Source: Caldifarciminota bacterium (GTDB lineage: Bacteria; Hydrothermota; UBA3072). Taken from it: a DNA stretch of 64,000 nt. The DNA lies in NCBI GenBank assembly GCA_016930175.1, contig JAFGHJ010000023.1, forward strand, positions 1 through 64,000, read 5' to 3'. The translations under genes were made by a program, and so were the position numbers. Numbering within the stretch: position 1 is the stretch's first letter; the number at the start of each line of letters is the position of its first letter. The notes under the pieces are model-generated. The model was not told where the DNA came from, ran no database searches, and worked only from the letters and a program-made list of their open reading frames with translations. This document shows, one piece after another, positions 42,238 through 51,537 of this stretch.

Positions 42238-43713
42238 CTAAACCGCTCCTTTTCTTTTAGCAAGAATTATAGCGGTGAGAGCTAAAAAAATGATAAGCCC
42301 CATTCCCGTATAGGTTGTCCAGATAGGATAACCTCCGTAGCCTTTTTTTATCAGATTTACAAACTGAAAAACAAGAGAGGTTCCGAGAAAAGCGGGGGTA
42401 AGGAATTTTATAAATATATCCCACCATATGCCTATCTTCATTTCTGAAACTTGATTGATATAGCTTCTGGCTTTTTTTGCACCAAGTACGTAGCCTATAA
42501 TTATGCACTCAAGAAGACCAACCACAGTAATTCCGTAATTGGTGATAAAATGGTCTGCTATATCAATCCAGTAAAGCCCTGCTCTTGTGGTGAAAGGCAA
42601 TCCCACGAGAAATCCAAGTACACAGATAACAGGTAGTACGTACTTTTTCTTTGCCCCCCATTTATCAACGATACTTTCGACTACAGGTTCGGTCATAGAA
42701 AATGCCGAGTCAATTCCCAGGGTAAGAAGTAGTAAGAAGAAAAGAGCCGCAAAAAACCGTGCCGCTACAGGAAGCAAACTGATTGCCATAGGGTAAGTCA
42801 CAAAGGCGAGCCCGATACCGGAAGTCGTAACATCTTTAACAGAAACGCCGAGTGTTTGTGCAAGATATCCTAACGTTGAGAAAACCGCGAATCCTGCAAC
42901 AAAAGAAGTCAGACAGTTGGCTATACTTGTCAGGAAAGCATTTACTGTAATATCCGATTCTTCATGCAAGTAACTCGCATAAACAATTAAAGTACCCATT
43001 GCAAGAGAAAGCGTGAAAAATATCTGACCGTAAGCCGCGAGCCAGACTTTAGGTTTCAGTAAAACCGAAAAATCTGGGGTTAGATAAAATTTAATGCCTT
43101 CGATGGCTCCTGGAAGAGTTAGCCCTCTTATTACCATAATGACAATTATCAACCAGGGAATTATAACGGTGAAGTATACAATTTTTCCGAGTGTTTCCAC
43201 ACCCTTAAAAAGACTCAAATAAATCCACAACCATACTAAAGCAAGTCCGAATACTATAGGAAGTCTTATCCCGCCGAGAACAGAAGGAGAGCTTGACAGT
43301 TGAAGTATATCGTTGTTGAAGAATGCTTTTACGGATTCGGCTGTGTTGCCCCATCCCAGATCAAAAGAATAATAAAGATAATTCACACACCACCCCATAA
43401 TTGTACAGTAGTAAGTCGATAGAATAAATATCAGCAGTATAGCAAACCAACCTGCCCATTCGGCTCTGTGCCATATTTTCCTGAAAGCTATTGGAGGGGC
43501 GCTCTGTGTAAAGTGTCCAACGTAGTATTCAAGTATCATTAGAGGAATTCCTGCCGTAATCAGAGCAATCAGATAGGGTATCAGGAATGCTCCTCCTCCG
43601 TTTTCATAAGTAATGTAGGGAAATCTCCATACGTTACCGAGACCTATCGCCGAACCGATAACCGCAAAAAGAAAAGCTGATCTCGAGCTCCACCTTTCTC
43701 TTGTAGATTCCAT
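42238..43713 (-). CDS. sodium-dependent transporter of the NSS/SNF family
   Basis: NSS transporters use the sodium gradient to import amino acids or related amines. The start at 43713 (MESTRERWSSRSAF) shares a base with the hom stop (TAATG) and follows AAGGTG. The 491-residue protein has the family head GSAIGLGNVWRFPY with unwound TM1, YENGGGAFLIPY, GIPLMILEYYVG and about 11-12 membrane helices, like bacterial LeuT/MhsT relatives. Coupling to homoserine dehydrogenase hints at an amino acid of the aspartate family as substrate, which is inference. Confidence 0.92.
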   Translation of the reverse strand: MESTRERWSSRSAFLFAVIGSAIGLGNVWRFPYITYENGGGAFLIPYLIALITAGIPLMILEYYVGHFTQSAPPIAFRKIWHRAEWAGWFAILLIFILSTYYCTIMGWCVNYLYYSFDLGWGNTAESVKAFFNNDILQLSSSPSVLGGIRLPIVFGLALVWLWIYLSLFKGVETLGKIVYFTVIIPWLIIVIMVIRGLTLPGAIEGIKFYLTPDFSVLLKPKVWLAAYGQIFFTLSLAMGTLIVYASYLHEESDITVNAFLTSIANCLTSFVAGFAVFSTLGYLAQTLGVSVKDVTTSGIGLAFVTYPMAISLLPVAARFFAALFFLLLLTLGIDSAFSMTEPVVESIVDKWGAKKKYVLPVICVLGFLVGLPFTTRAGLYWIDIADHFITNYGITVVGLLECIIIGYVLGAKKARSYINQVSEMKIGIWWDIFIKFLTPAFLGTSLVFQFVNLIKKGYGGYPIWTTYTGMGLIIFLALTAIILAKRKGAV

Positions 43714-44741
43714 TATATACACCTTGTTTTGTTTATATAAAGCAAATCGGAGAGAAGTGCGTAGCCGGTTTCTCTTTTTCCTGCGCCGGGACCGGAAACC
43801 ATTATATTTCCGAGAGTATCCGTAGTGAAGTTTATTGCGTTTATTGAACCCGTTATCTTAGAGAGGGGATCCTGATCACTTAAAATCTCGGGAGCAACAG
43901 AAGCAATAATTCCACTTTCGGTCTTCTTGACCGAGGCTATAAGTTTCCAGTGTTTGTGATCCTTTAAAGCTTTGATTATATCCTTTTCCGTTACGGTATC
44001 AATACCCTTTACGGAGACATCCTTGATTTTTAGATCGCCTCCCATAAGAACATTTGCAACAATAACTATTTTTGCGGCAGAATCCCATCCTTTTATATCG
44101 GCTTCAGGCTGTTCTTCGGCAATACCTTTTTTTCTTGCTTTTTTTAAGGCTTCTTCATAAGAGAGTCCGATTTCCATCTTGGTTAGAATGTAATTGGCAG
44201 TTCCGTTCATTATCCCCCTGACTTCTTTTATTTCAATACCTTTAAAGGTAGATTCAGCAAGATTTATCACGGGAGTTCCTGAAAGAACAGTTCCTTCAAA
44301 ACGAAAGCCAACGTCGTTTTTACTTGCAATATCTTTCAGTTCCCTGTAAGCAAGAACGATCGGACCTTTATTTGTGGTTACTACATTCTTCTTATTATTT
44401 AGAGCGGTTCGAATTAGAGACAAGCCGGGTTCCCCGGTTTTAAGGTTGGTTGGGGTTGCCTCTACAATTGTATCTGCATTTGCTTCTTTTATAGTTTTTT
44501 CTGAATCCCAACCCTTTACTCCGTCAGGATAATCTTTAATATTATTATCTTTCTGTAATAGAGCCAATATTTCTTCGATGTTTAATCCTTTCTCGGAAAA
44601 AACGGAACCGACAACAGGGTCGGAGATAGCCGTAACCAAAGGATTAAAGTTATATTCCTTTTGAAGGATATCTTTTTTCTCGAGGAGTAATTCTAATAAA
44701 CCTCTATTTACAGTTCCTAAACCGATCAGAGCCAATTTCAT
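43713..44741 (-). CDS. hom: homoserine dehydrogenase
   Basis: This enzyme reduces aspartate semialdehyde to homoserine for Thr and Met synthesis. The 342-residue protein has a nucleotide-binding GLGTVNRGLLELL, VVTTNKGPIV, the catalytic-domain signature GIMNGTANYILTKM, and EADIKGWDSAAKI with the catalytic Lys and acidic substrate ligands. It lacks the C-terminal ACT domain, so threonine feedback inhibition is unlikely. Residues AAGGAG upstream of the ATG form the ribosome site. It is the first gene of a two-gene operon with the NSS transporter. Confidence 0.93.
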   Translation of the reverse strand: MKLALIGLGTVNRGLLELLLEKKDILQKEYNFNPLVTAISDPVVGSVFSEKGLNIEEILALLQKDNNIKDYPDGVKGWDSEKTIKEANADTIVEATPTNLKTGEPGLSLIRTALNNKKNVVTTNKGPIVLAYRELKDIASKNDVGFRFEGTVLSGTPVINLAESTFKGIEIKEVRGIMNGTANYILTKMEIGLSYEEALKKARKKGIAEEQPEADIKGWDSAAKIVIVANVLMGGDLKIKDVSVKGIDTVTEKDIIKALKDHKHWKLIASVKKTESGIIASVAPEILSDQDPLSKITGSINAINFTTDTLGNIMVSGPGAGKRETGYALLSDLLYINKTRCI

Positions 44742-44772
44742 TCAAATCTCCTTATTATTGTATTAACGAACA

Positions 44773-44800
44773 AATATAGAAAAACTTCTTTTGTTGTCAA
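44773..44800 (-). promoter_or_regulatory. promoter of hom and the NSS transporter
   Basis: On the minus strand TTGACA (44800-44795) and TATATT (44778-44773) are 16 bases apart, about 30 bases upstream of the hom start. Confidence 0.6.
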
Positions 44801-44830
44801 GGGAAGTGCCACCCCAAGCCACCCTATTTT

Positions 44831-45000
44831 GAACCACAGAGAGCACAGAGAAAAAAGAACTCACAGAGAGCACAGAGAAAAATGTATATTTTGTTGTTTA
44901 AAAGCTCCCAACCCAAGCAAAAAGATTATTGAACCACAAAGATGACACAGTTTTATTTTTTTAAGTCAAAAGCAAAAGGCAAACAGCTAATAGCTTGGGA
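44831..45000. repeat. gene-free gap with CACAGAG- and AGCTAATAGC-type repeats
   Basis: Two tandem CACAGAGAGCACAGAGAAA blocks occupy 44834-44881, a CCACAAAGATGACACAG block lies at about 44935-44951, and an AGCAAAAGGCAAACAGCTAA-type block at about 44970-44990. No coding potential was seen between the two divergent promoters. Confidence 0.65.
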
Positions 45001-45022
45001 GTGTTGTAAGTGGTTTTATTCC

Positions 45023-45051
45023 TTGACATATAAAATCAAATTTATTATAAT
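45023..45051 (+). promoter_or_regulatory. consensus promoter of the double CBM9-like gene
   Basis: TTGACA (45023-45028) and TATAAT (45046-45051) are 17 bases apart, the ideal sigma-70 spacing, 45 bases before the GTG start. Confidence 0.75.
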
Positions 45052-45096
45052 ACTTATTATAATATCCAAAATTTTAAGTGTTAAGGAGGTTATCAA

Positions 45097-46755
45097 GTGA
45101 AAAGGTTTTCGATTTTTTCAAAAATTTTCTTGTTGTTTGTTTGCTTTAGTGTTGTACTTTCAGCCCGTTGGGGGGGTGCCGGCAGCATGATTGATGATGT
45201 TCTTAATATCCCATACGTAGAATACGCTCCTGTAATCGATGGAGAGCTGGATGAAGATTGGGTTTTTGGTTTTCCCAATGTTCATATGTTCGCATATATC
45301 TTTGAGCAGCCAGATTCGTTTCATGGATACTCTGATTTTTCCTCATTCTATAAGGCCGCATGGAACGAGGATGGTTTTTATTTCTATGGACAGGTTGTAG
45401 ACGACTCTCTCACAGGTACCGCGGATGCAGAAAACCCCCATAACAACGACTGCTGGGAAATTTATTTCGACGGAGATAACAGCAAAACTGCTCCATACGA
45501 TGAAAATGACGTTCAGTGGAGATGGGTTTATGGTAAAACCGAAATCCAGTCAGGATGGGCTGACAAGGGTAACTGGGCATGGGCTCCAACCGCTAATGGT
45601 TATAGCTTCGAGCTGGAAATTCCTGTCGAAGAGCTCGTGAAGAACGGGGGCGCGGGAATCCCTTTTTTTACAAAAACAAGAGAACAGTTGTTCCCGCTTG
45701 AGGTAGGACAGGTAATCGGTTTTGAAACCCAGGTAGCCGACAACGACGGAGGAGTCCGCGAAGCGATGACAAAATGGTGGTCTGAGAGTAATAACTCCTG
45801 GCAGGATCCGGGGCTCTTTGGAACGGCAACTCTTGCCGATGATGATGTAATGTTGGAGATAAAAGACCTCGAATTTTCACCCACAATCGACGGAGAGCTG
45901 GGTGACGAGTGGGTCGATGTTATGGATAACGAAGTTCCTGAAGTTAAGATGTCCGCATATATTAACGAAGCGGGTACGTTTAGTGGTGACTCGGATATTA
46001 CCTCATACTATCGTGTCGCGTGGAATGTTGACGGTATTTACTTCTTCGTAAGAGTAATCGATGACTCTGTTACAGGCGAAGCGGACTCTAAAAACCCTCA
46101 TAACAACGACTGCTTTGAGATCTATTTCGACGGAGATAACAGCAAAACCTCTCCATACGACTCCAATGATATTCAGTGGAGATGGGTTTATGGTATGCCG
46201 GTTGATTCAGTAGGAAAATCAGGATGGGCAGATGTTGGTAACTGGGCATGGCTTAAAACAGAGAATGGTTATAACTTTGAATTAGAAATTCCTGTCGCAG
46301 AGCTCTTGAAGGGTGATCCTCCGGCTCAGCTGTTTCCGCTTGAGTACGGCCAGGTAATCGGCTTTGAAGTTCAGGTTGCTGATAACGACGGCGGAGTTCG
46401 TGAATCAATGACAAAATGGTGGGCTGCCGACAATAATTCCTGGCAGGATCCGGGCCTCTTTGGAACGGCAGTGTTATACATTGCTCTCGGAATCTCGGAG
46501 CCGGCTGCCGCTAACGTTGCACTTTCAGTTCCTCCGGTAGTAACGACCGACAACGTTGTTGTTACGTTAAGCGTTCCGGCTGGAATCGCAGCGAAAGTGA
46601 ATCTCTTCAATGTAGCAGGACGGTTAGTCAAATCCGTAGATGCTATTGGAAGCACCGTGTCTCTGGACTTATCAGGTCTCGCAAATGGGATATATTTATG
46701 CAGACTTGAAGCGGGCAATAGCACAAAAACCAAAAAGATAACACTGATCAAATAA
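45097..46755 (+). CDS. secreted protein with two CBM9-like domains and a T9SS-type sorting domain
   Basis: The start is GTG after AAGGAGG. The 552-residue protein has a signal peptide (about residues 1-22), then two closely similar sugar-binding CBM9-like domains (about 36-245 and 252-466). Shared phrases include NPHNNDC, EIYFDGDNSKT and WADxGNWAW. A C-terminal domain (about 470-552) with KVNLFNVAGRLVKSV, LANGIYLCRLEAG and a final KKITLIK matches Por/T9SS type A sorting domains. CBM9-like modules bind sugar chain ends. With no catalytic domain it may be a surface adhesin, a glycan-capture protein or an S-layer-like product. The strong promoter and a clean terminator suggest high expression. 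Confidence 0.82.
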   Translation: MKRFSIFSKIFLLFVCFSVVLSARWGGAGSMIDDVLNIPYVEYAPVIDGELDEDWVFGFPNVHMFAYIFEQPDSFHGYSDFSSFYKAAWNEDGFYFYGQVVDDSLTGTADAENPHNNDCWEIYFDGDNSKTAPYDENDVQWRWVYGKTEIQSGWADKGNWAWAPTANGYSFELEIPVEELVKNGGAGIPFFTKTREQLFPLEVGQVIGFETQVADNDGGVREAMTKWWSESNNSWQDPGLFGTATLADDDVMLEIKDLEFSPTIDGELGDEWVDVMDNEVPEVKMSAYINEAGTFSGDSDITSYYRVAWNVDGIYFFVRVIDDSVTGEADSKNPHNNDCFEIYFDGDNSKTSPYDSNDIQWRWVYGMPVDSVGKSGWADVGNWAWLKTENGYNFELEIPVAELLKGDPPAQLFPLEYGQVIGFEVQVADNDGGVRESMTKWWAADNNSWQDPGLFGTAVLYIALGISEPAAANVALSVPPVVTTDNVVVTLSVPAGIAAKVNLFNVAGRLVKSVDAIGSTVSLDLSGLANGIYLCRLEAGNSTKTKKITLIK

Positions 46756-46779
46756 ATAGTTTCGTTTCAATTGATGCTT

Positions 46780-46813
46780 ATGCCTGCGGCAAAGGACGCC
46801 ACAGGCATTTTTC
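46780..46813 (+). terminator. rho-independent terminator of the CBM9-like gene
   Basis: ATGCCTGCGGC (46780-46790) pairs with GCCACAGGCAT (46798-46808) with a single C/A mismatch and a 7-base loop, followed by a run of five T. Confidence 0.75.
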
Positions 46814-46838
46814 TAAGCCAACAGCTAAAGGCCAAGCG

Positions 46839-47297
46839 CTATGTTTGTTTATTAGAAAAGAACTCGTCCACTTTTTCAATCGCCTCTTCAGGGGTTTCTA
46901 CTTTTTCAAAAGGAAGTGGTGTGGTGCATTTAATTCCTATTATTTTTTTCTTGTATATATGCCCGAAGGCAATTTCACTTTGCGTTCCTACTGCACCATC
47001 AATTGCTATCAGAATATCCGCACTTTGTGCTATAATTACATTTCTGGCATGACTCATTCCGGTTGCGATCGGAACGTCAACCCATCTGTTGGCGGTTGCT
47101 CTTGCATTTCCGGGCAGTATTCCGATAACCAGCCCCCCTTCCTCTTTTGCTCCTTTCGAGGCTGCTTCCATAACTCCACCCAATCCGCCGGTTAGAAGGA
47201 CATAACGTCTTTTTCCTATCAGCTTTCCCATTCTGAAGGCTAATTCATAAATGTCTTTTGAGGTTTTAGATCCTCCGATAACGCCGACTATCTTCAT
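46839..47297 (-). CDS. LOG-related nucleotide-binding protein (TIGR00725-like)
   Basis: This 152-residue protein has the lysine-decarboxylase-like Rossmann fold with VIGGSKTS, LLTGGLGGVMEAASKGA and the cluster GTQSEIAFGHIY. The short TIGR00725 group differs from LOG cytokinin hydrolases, which carry PGGxGTxxE; here the corresponding phrase is DGAVGTQSE. The phosphoribohydrolase function is therefore uncertain. Its start overlaps the peptidase gene stop by four bases (ATGA), so the two are co-translated. Confidence 0.82.
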   Translation of the reverse strand: MKIVGVIGGSKTSKDIYELAFRMGKLIGKRRYVLLTGGLGGVMEAASKGAKEEGGLVIGILPGNARATANRWVDVPIATGMSHARNVIIAQSADILIAIDGAVGTQSEIAFGHIYKKKIIGIKCTTPLPFEKVETPEEAIEKVDEFFSNKQT

Positions 47298-50200
47298 CTT
47301 ATTACTGCTATTTTACCATAATAAGGTTCGCTGTCACCTGCTTTTATTGCGTAGTAGTAAATCCCGTTAGAGACTTTTCTGCCCTTACTGTCCCTGCCGT
47401 CCCATTCTACATAATTTGCCCCATACCTGGAGATTCCCGGAGACAGCTCTTTAACCAATCTTCCCGCGATCGTGAATATTTTAATAGTTACGGGGACTTC
47501 TTCAGAAATGTGATAAATTATTACTGTTTTGTCCTTCATTGGATTCGGGTAGTTTCTGACATTCCAGAGTAATTCTTCTTCTCCTATTTTGAAGGATGTC
47601 TCCACAGTGGCTATATTCCCGGCGTTATCTTTTGCGTATACTCCAAAATTGATAGAATCGGCAGGTCCGGGAGCCTCATAAGAAAAAGTAACATCTCCTG
47701 CTGTCGAATTACCTGTTATGTAGGAAAACCTATCAGCTAAAAAAACCGGATTTCCGCTGTTAATTATAATCTGAAGATTGGATTTCGCTCTTAAGTCAAG
47801 GCCACTGCTGTCTCTAACAGCAAGAGTTATCTCTCCTGAAGGAGGTATCAGATCTCCGCGTTCTAAAATTCTGTCTTGTAGTTTAAATTCAACGCCAGGA
47901 GGAATTGTATCTTCGGGGAGAGCGCCCTCGACAAAATATATTTGAGAATAAAAATATGATTCACTTTCGCCCCGTGAATATAAAGAAATTTTACCCGAGT
48001 CTGATTGTATATTATAAGGAACGGTTGCTTTTAAAGTGAATGAATCATTAACTACGGGCGCACTGCCTCTGAACAAAGATTTTCCTTCTTTTCTTATTGT
48101 GAAAGGTGTAAAAGTATCGGTGCCTTCCGACGCATCAAGAACAGTATCATAACTTGCCTCAGTTACCAAGGCAAAAATCTTCTCGGACGAGTTGCGGACA
48201 GCCCCTTTTATTTCTAATATTCTGCCTCCCAAAGCCGTATCGGGGATTGTAACATCAAGTGAAACCGAATCGATAAGTATAGAAGTCGCCGGGTCTCCAA
48301 AAAAAGTATAAGTATAATGTCCTTCATCCTCTTTTGCAAAAAGGAAAGCATCGCCTGCAGTAAACGCAGAATTGCCGAAAAGATGAATCGCTATCCTCTG
48401 TGCAAATATTCCGTTTGAATAATATCCGGTGGCTCTTCCTGCAGCGATTGAAACGATATTACCTCCATCTTTGTATAGATTTGAATATCCACCGATGCAA
48501 TTTTCATTCGGTCTTTCAAAGTAACCGACATCGCAGGATCCGAAGTAATAGAAAGGAGTTTTTCTCCAATTGGAAAAAAGGTTGATATCATTAAGTTCAA
48601 GTGCTTTTTCATCAGCTATCTGTGTCAGATTGCCGTGTCCCAGATAGAATCCCAAAAGAGCTCCCTCGGACATCGATTGGAGATGAGCTTGTTGAGCGGC
48701 GGGCTTTGTGCCGCTTTCGGACATGGGATACTCCATTAGATAAATTTTATCTCTGTAAATCCAGTCGGGCAAAAGGTTAGAGACCGACTCCATATACTCG
48801 GTGTGTTCACTTTCTCCGCTGATGGAGTGATTTCTCTTAATGGCATCGTCAGCCAAAAGAATTGTTTTCATCCGCCAGTTCCCTGTGCTTTTCTCGTATT
48901 CGATTAATTTGTCTGCCCATTCTTTTCCTTCCGAGACATCCGAAGCGGTTACTCTTCCGATAGGTATATCCGGAACCTTATCTTCATTAAAGTCCGTAAA
49001 CCAGCTATCCCAGGAGGGATTTGAAACGAGATATCCTGAAGACTGATAAATAGTTGTTCCTTCAGTATGTATGGGAATAAAGGAAGTTTTTCTTGTACTC
49101 GTCAAGTTTCTGTCGTCATAGCTTCCGTCGCCAAACAATAAAACATAACTAACAGGAGGATTCCAGTTTTCCTGAGTCCAGTATAAAAACCTCTTTATCG
49201 CGGAAGGGTCTCTTACTCCGTAGGAAAAATTATCGTAGATATCATCTGTTTCTATAACTCGAGCTCGGGGTGAAGCAACGCCTCTAAGATGGTTTTCTCT
49301 CCAGCTTTTTAATCTCGAAGCCTGAGCCAGGAACCGGTTGTCTGTTATGGCAATCCAGTCAGCCCCGCCCTGAAGTAGATTTGTAGGATCATCTAAAGAT
49401 ATACCCTCGATAGAATAAGGCAGAGACTGCAGTAATGTTTTCCTGGAATTTGTGGAGAAATCAGCATTACCGTTACTGAAAGTATGAGTTATCAGAGAAG
49501 GATTTCTTGAATTCTCAATTTTTATTACATAAGGATCGCCTGAAAATCCCGATGCGGTATAATTCCTTACTAAAGATTGATCTTTTGTTATCAGTAATTT
49601 ATTCTCATTTGCGACTAATCTTCTTTCGTATATTATCTCTACATAATCCATGATTATCGATTTTTCGGTAGTCTCGAGTGCAACAACTAAATTGTTCGGA
49701 CCTGAATTGAGTGTATTTATTGTATCTGAAAGCAGGGTTCTGTCTGTAGCTTCATTACCCTCGGAAGCAATTGTTTTTGAGACGCTCTGACCGTTTAAGG
49801 AAACCTCTATATCGTAATTGCCGGGAGTCTTGGGGTAGAAAGCTACTCGAATGATTGCCTGGTTGTCGTGATTGTTGAAAACATTAAAAGTTGTTTGCAG
49901 TGTGTCGTTGCCGCTCTGTGAAGTAGCTGTTGTGCTTAATTCTTTCCATCCCCAAGCGAGGCCGCTCTTTAAAGGGCTGCTAACATCCTTTTCAAGATGA
50001 ATCGTATCCGTGAAATGAGTAACGCTCTCACCCCCGGACCGGGATATTTCTTCCATCGTATGAGGGTTTTCGCCGTTAAAACGCAGCCAGTAAACATTGG
50101 TGTCTGTATAAGGGTGATAATAAAAAAATACATCATTGTTAAAATTGTTTCTTCCCCACCCTGAGAGAGAATGCGCGTAAAAAATAATTCTTTCTCCTTC

Positions 50201-50995
50201 CCGGAAAATACCATCCCCATCAACTTCATATATTGTTGGTAATACACCCGGGAGTGTATCCATGTCTAGTATACTTTCCATCTCCCAGGTCATTATCCTG
50301 TCATACCCGCCGAGAACTTCTATTTTTTCCGGATCGATCGAAGAAGGTTCTATTCCGGCTTCCTCGAGGTCTGCCGGGGTAATCTCGTATAAACCTTCCC
50401 TTGTTGTCTTTATCTTCGCATATAAAAAAGCTTCCTGACGTAATTTTTGAATGGCTGAGGTTCTTATTCTTTCTCCTCTGATTTGATTCAGAAAAAGATG
50501 GGAGTTCTTTCTCTGGTACCCCTGCGGGCTTATCCATTTGCCGCCGCGGAAGTAAATCTTGATTAAAATATCCTTTCTTACCTTTACATTTCTTCCGTCA
50601 AAAGAAAAAGGATTTATCATTATTGTGGCGTTACCATGCGGAGAAGGCTTGTTTTCTATTATTGTTACAGGAAGGGGAGTATACCTTTCGGGAACTTCTC
50701 TCGTCTCGTTTTCTCCGTAATGCCGGATAATCGTCGGCGTTCCGGTCTCGTTATGGGTACTCAGAACCGCATATCTCAACTCGATTCTGCCTTTTACCGG
50801 TGTTAATATTCTCTTCTTAACCGAAGCTAATGCAGGTAAACCGCTTTCTTCCGGGAGCGCTCCGCCGTCTTTTAAATCATACTGAACTTTATCCCCAACC
50901 ATGTTCTTCTGATATTCCGCGGAATACTTTAGAATCAGAGAATCCGGCGTATCCGAAAGTACCGTGATTAAAGAAAATAAACAAAATATTATCAT
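47294..50995 (-). CDS. C25 (gingipain/PorU-like) cysteine peptidase with FlgD-like C-terminus
   Basis: This 1,233-residue protein has a short signal sequence, a long beta-rich N-terminal region, and a caspase-fold C25 domain at about residues 535-900. The His is His787 in YLGHGN and the nucleophile Cys821 in GSCDVGYF, 34 residues apart as in gingipains. Ig-like domains follow, then a FlgD-type C-terminal domain (YPNPMKDKTV, VPVTIKIFTIAGRLVKEL, NGIYYYAIKAGD). PorU, the T9SS sortase that cuts off sorting domains, has a comparable length (about 1,160) and fold. With an SprA-like gene and sorting-domain cargo in the same window, a PorU role is the best guess. A secreted protease is the alternative. 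Confidence 0.85.
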   Translation of the reverse strand: MIIFCLFSLITVLSDTPDSLILKYSAEYQKNMVGDKVQYDLKDGGALPEESGLPALASVKKRILTPVKGRIELRYAVLSTHNETGTPTIIRHYGENETREVPERYTPLPVTIIENKPSPHGNATIMINPFSFDGRNVKVRKDILIKIYFRGGKWISPQGYQRKNSHLFLNQIRGERIRTSAIQKLRQEAFLYAKIKTTREGLYEITPADLEEAGIEPSSIDPEKIEVLGGYDRIMTWEMESILDMDTLPGVLPTIYEVDGDGIFREGERIIFYAHSLSGWGRNNFNNDVFFYYHPYTDTNVYWLRFNGENPHTMEEISRSGGESVTHFTDTIHLEKDVSSPLKSGLAWGWKELSTTATSQSGNDTLQTTFNVFNNHDNQAIIRVAFYPKTPGNYDIEVSLNGQSVSKTIASEGNEATDRTLLSDTINTLNSGPNNLVVALETTEKSIIMDYVEIIYERRLVANENKLLITKDQSLVRNYTASGFSGDPYVIKIENSRNPSLITHTFSNGNADFSTNSRKTLLQSLPYSIEGISLDDPTNLLQGGADWIAITDNRFLAQASRLKSWRENHLRGVASPRARVIETDDIYDNFSYGVRDPSAIKRFLYWTQENWNPPVSYVLLFGDGSYDDRNLTSTRKTSFIPIHTEGTTIYQSSGYLVSNPSWDSWFTDFNEDKVPDIPIGRVTASDVSEGKEWADKLIEYEKSTGNWRMKTILLADDAIKRNHSISGESEHTEYMESVSNLLPDWIYRDKIYLMEYPMSESGTKPAAQQAHLQSMSEGALLGFYLGHGNLTQIADEKALELNDINLFSNWRKTPFYYFGSCDVGYFERPNENCIGGYSNLYKDGGNIVSIAAGRATGYYSNGIFAQRIAIHLFGNSAFTAGDAFLFAKEDEGHYTYTFFGDPATSILIDSVSLDVTIPDTALGGRILEIKGAVRNSSEKIFALVTEASYDTVLDASEGTDTFTPFTIRKEGKSLFRGSAPVVNDSFTLKATVPYNIQSDSGKISLYSRGESESYFYSQIYFVEGALPEDTIPPGVEFKLQDRILERGDLIPPSGEITLAVRDSSGLDLRAKSNLQIIINSGNPVFLADRFSYITGNSTAGDVTFSYEAPGPADSINFGVYAKDNAGNIATVETSFKIGEEELLWNVRNYPNPMKDKTVIIYHISEEVPVTIKIFTIAGRLVKELSPGISRYGANYVEWDGRDSKGRKVSNGIYYYAIKAGDSEPYYGKIAVIR

Positions 50996-51156
50996 ATCTT
51001 TTCGGCTTCCTCTATCAACATTACCGGTATATCATCTTTAATTGGATAGGCGAGTTTACACTCGTTGCATATTAGTCTTTCTTTTTCTTTGTCGAGCCTC
51101 AAGGAGCCTTTACACTTTGGGCAAACAAGTATATCTAACAAATCTTTGCTAATCAT
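50992..51156 (-). CDS. Trm112/YcaR-like zinc-ribbon protein, 54 residues
   Basis: This small protein reads MISKDLLDILVCPKCKGSL and then LICNECKLAYPIKDDIPV, the pattern of Trm112/YcaR-like proteins with two CxxC pairs (Cys12/Cys15 and Cys30/Cys33). Trm112 proteins stabilise methyltransferases in eukaryotes and archaea; the bacterial role is less clear. AGGAGG precedes the ATG. Its stop overlaps the start of the C25 peptidase gene by four bases (ATGA), so it leads that operon. Confidence 0.88.
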   Translation of the reverse strand: MISKDLLDILVCPKCKGSLRLDKEKERLICNECKLAYPIKDDIPVMLIEEAEKI

Positions 51157-51465
51157 TTAATATTCCTCCTATCTTGATATATTTAATAACAAATATCGTA
51201 AAAAGAAACTAACTTTTCCTTTTGAAAAGTCAAGAGCGATATCCACCCCCGACCCCTATAATAGGACACAGATGAACGCAGATTTAAAAGATTTCTTTTT
51301 CTGTTTTCCAATTCAACCATTTAACGATTCAACTATTCAACTCAGATTCGGAGAATTTACATTTTGCTTTTTAATTTTTTATATTTTATTACAAGGAAAA
51401 CTAAAGTCCAAAAGGTGTTTGATTTTAAGTCGTTGCTGAGCGGTTGATAGGTTGAAATACGATAT
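51157..51465. repeat. gene-free gap with ACGCAGAT- and ATTCAACT-type repeats
   Basis: It includes an ACACAGATGAACGCAGATTTAA-type block at about 51266-51287 and an ATTCAACCATTTAACGATTCAAC run at about 51311-51333. The first family has copies near 54385, 63005 and 63155. No gene is supported. Confidence 0.55.
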
Positions 51466-51466
51466 C

Positions 51467-51494
51467 TTGTGAAATCCTCACATTTTGTTATAAT
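51467..51494 (+). promoter_or_regulatory. promoter of the ECF sigma operon
   Basis: TTGTGA (51467-51472) and TATAAT (51489-51494) are 16 bases apart, 43 bases before the ATG. ECF operons are often autoregulated, but this promoter looks like the housekeeping type. Confidence 0.5.
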
Positions 51495-51537
51495 TTACGA
51501 AATTTTTGAATAAAATACGAATAAAGGATTAATATTT

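Noticed and set aside
44831..44881. CRISPR-like array of CACAGAG units
   Set aside because: Units are too short and adjacent, there are no unique spacers of constant length, and no cas genes are present.
46771..47195. Plus-strand frames opposite the LOG-like gene
   Set aside because: They overlap the terminator and the real minus-strand gene and show no family features.
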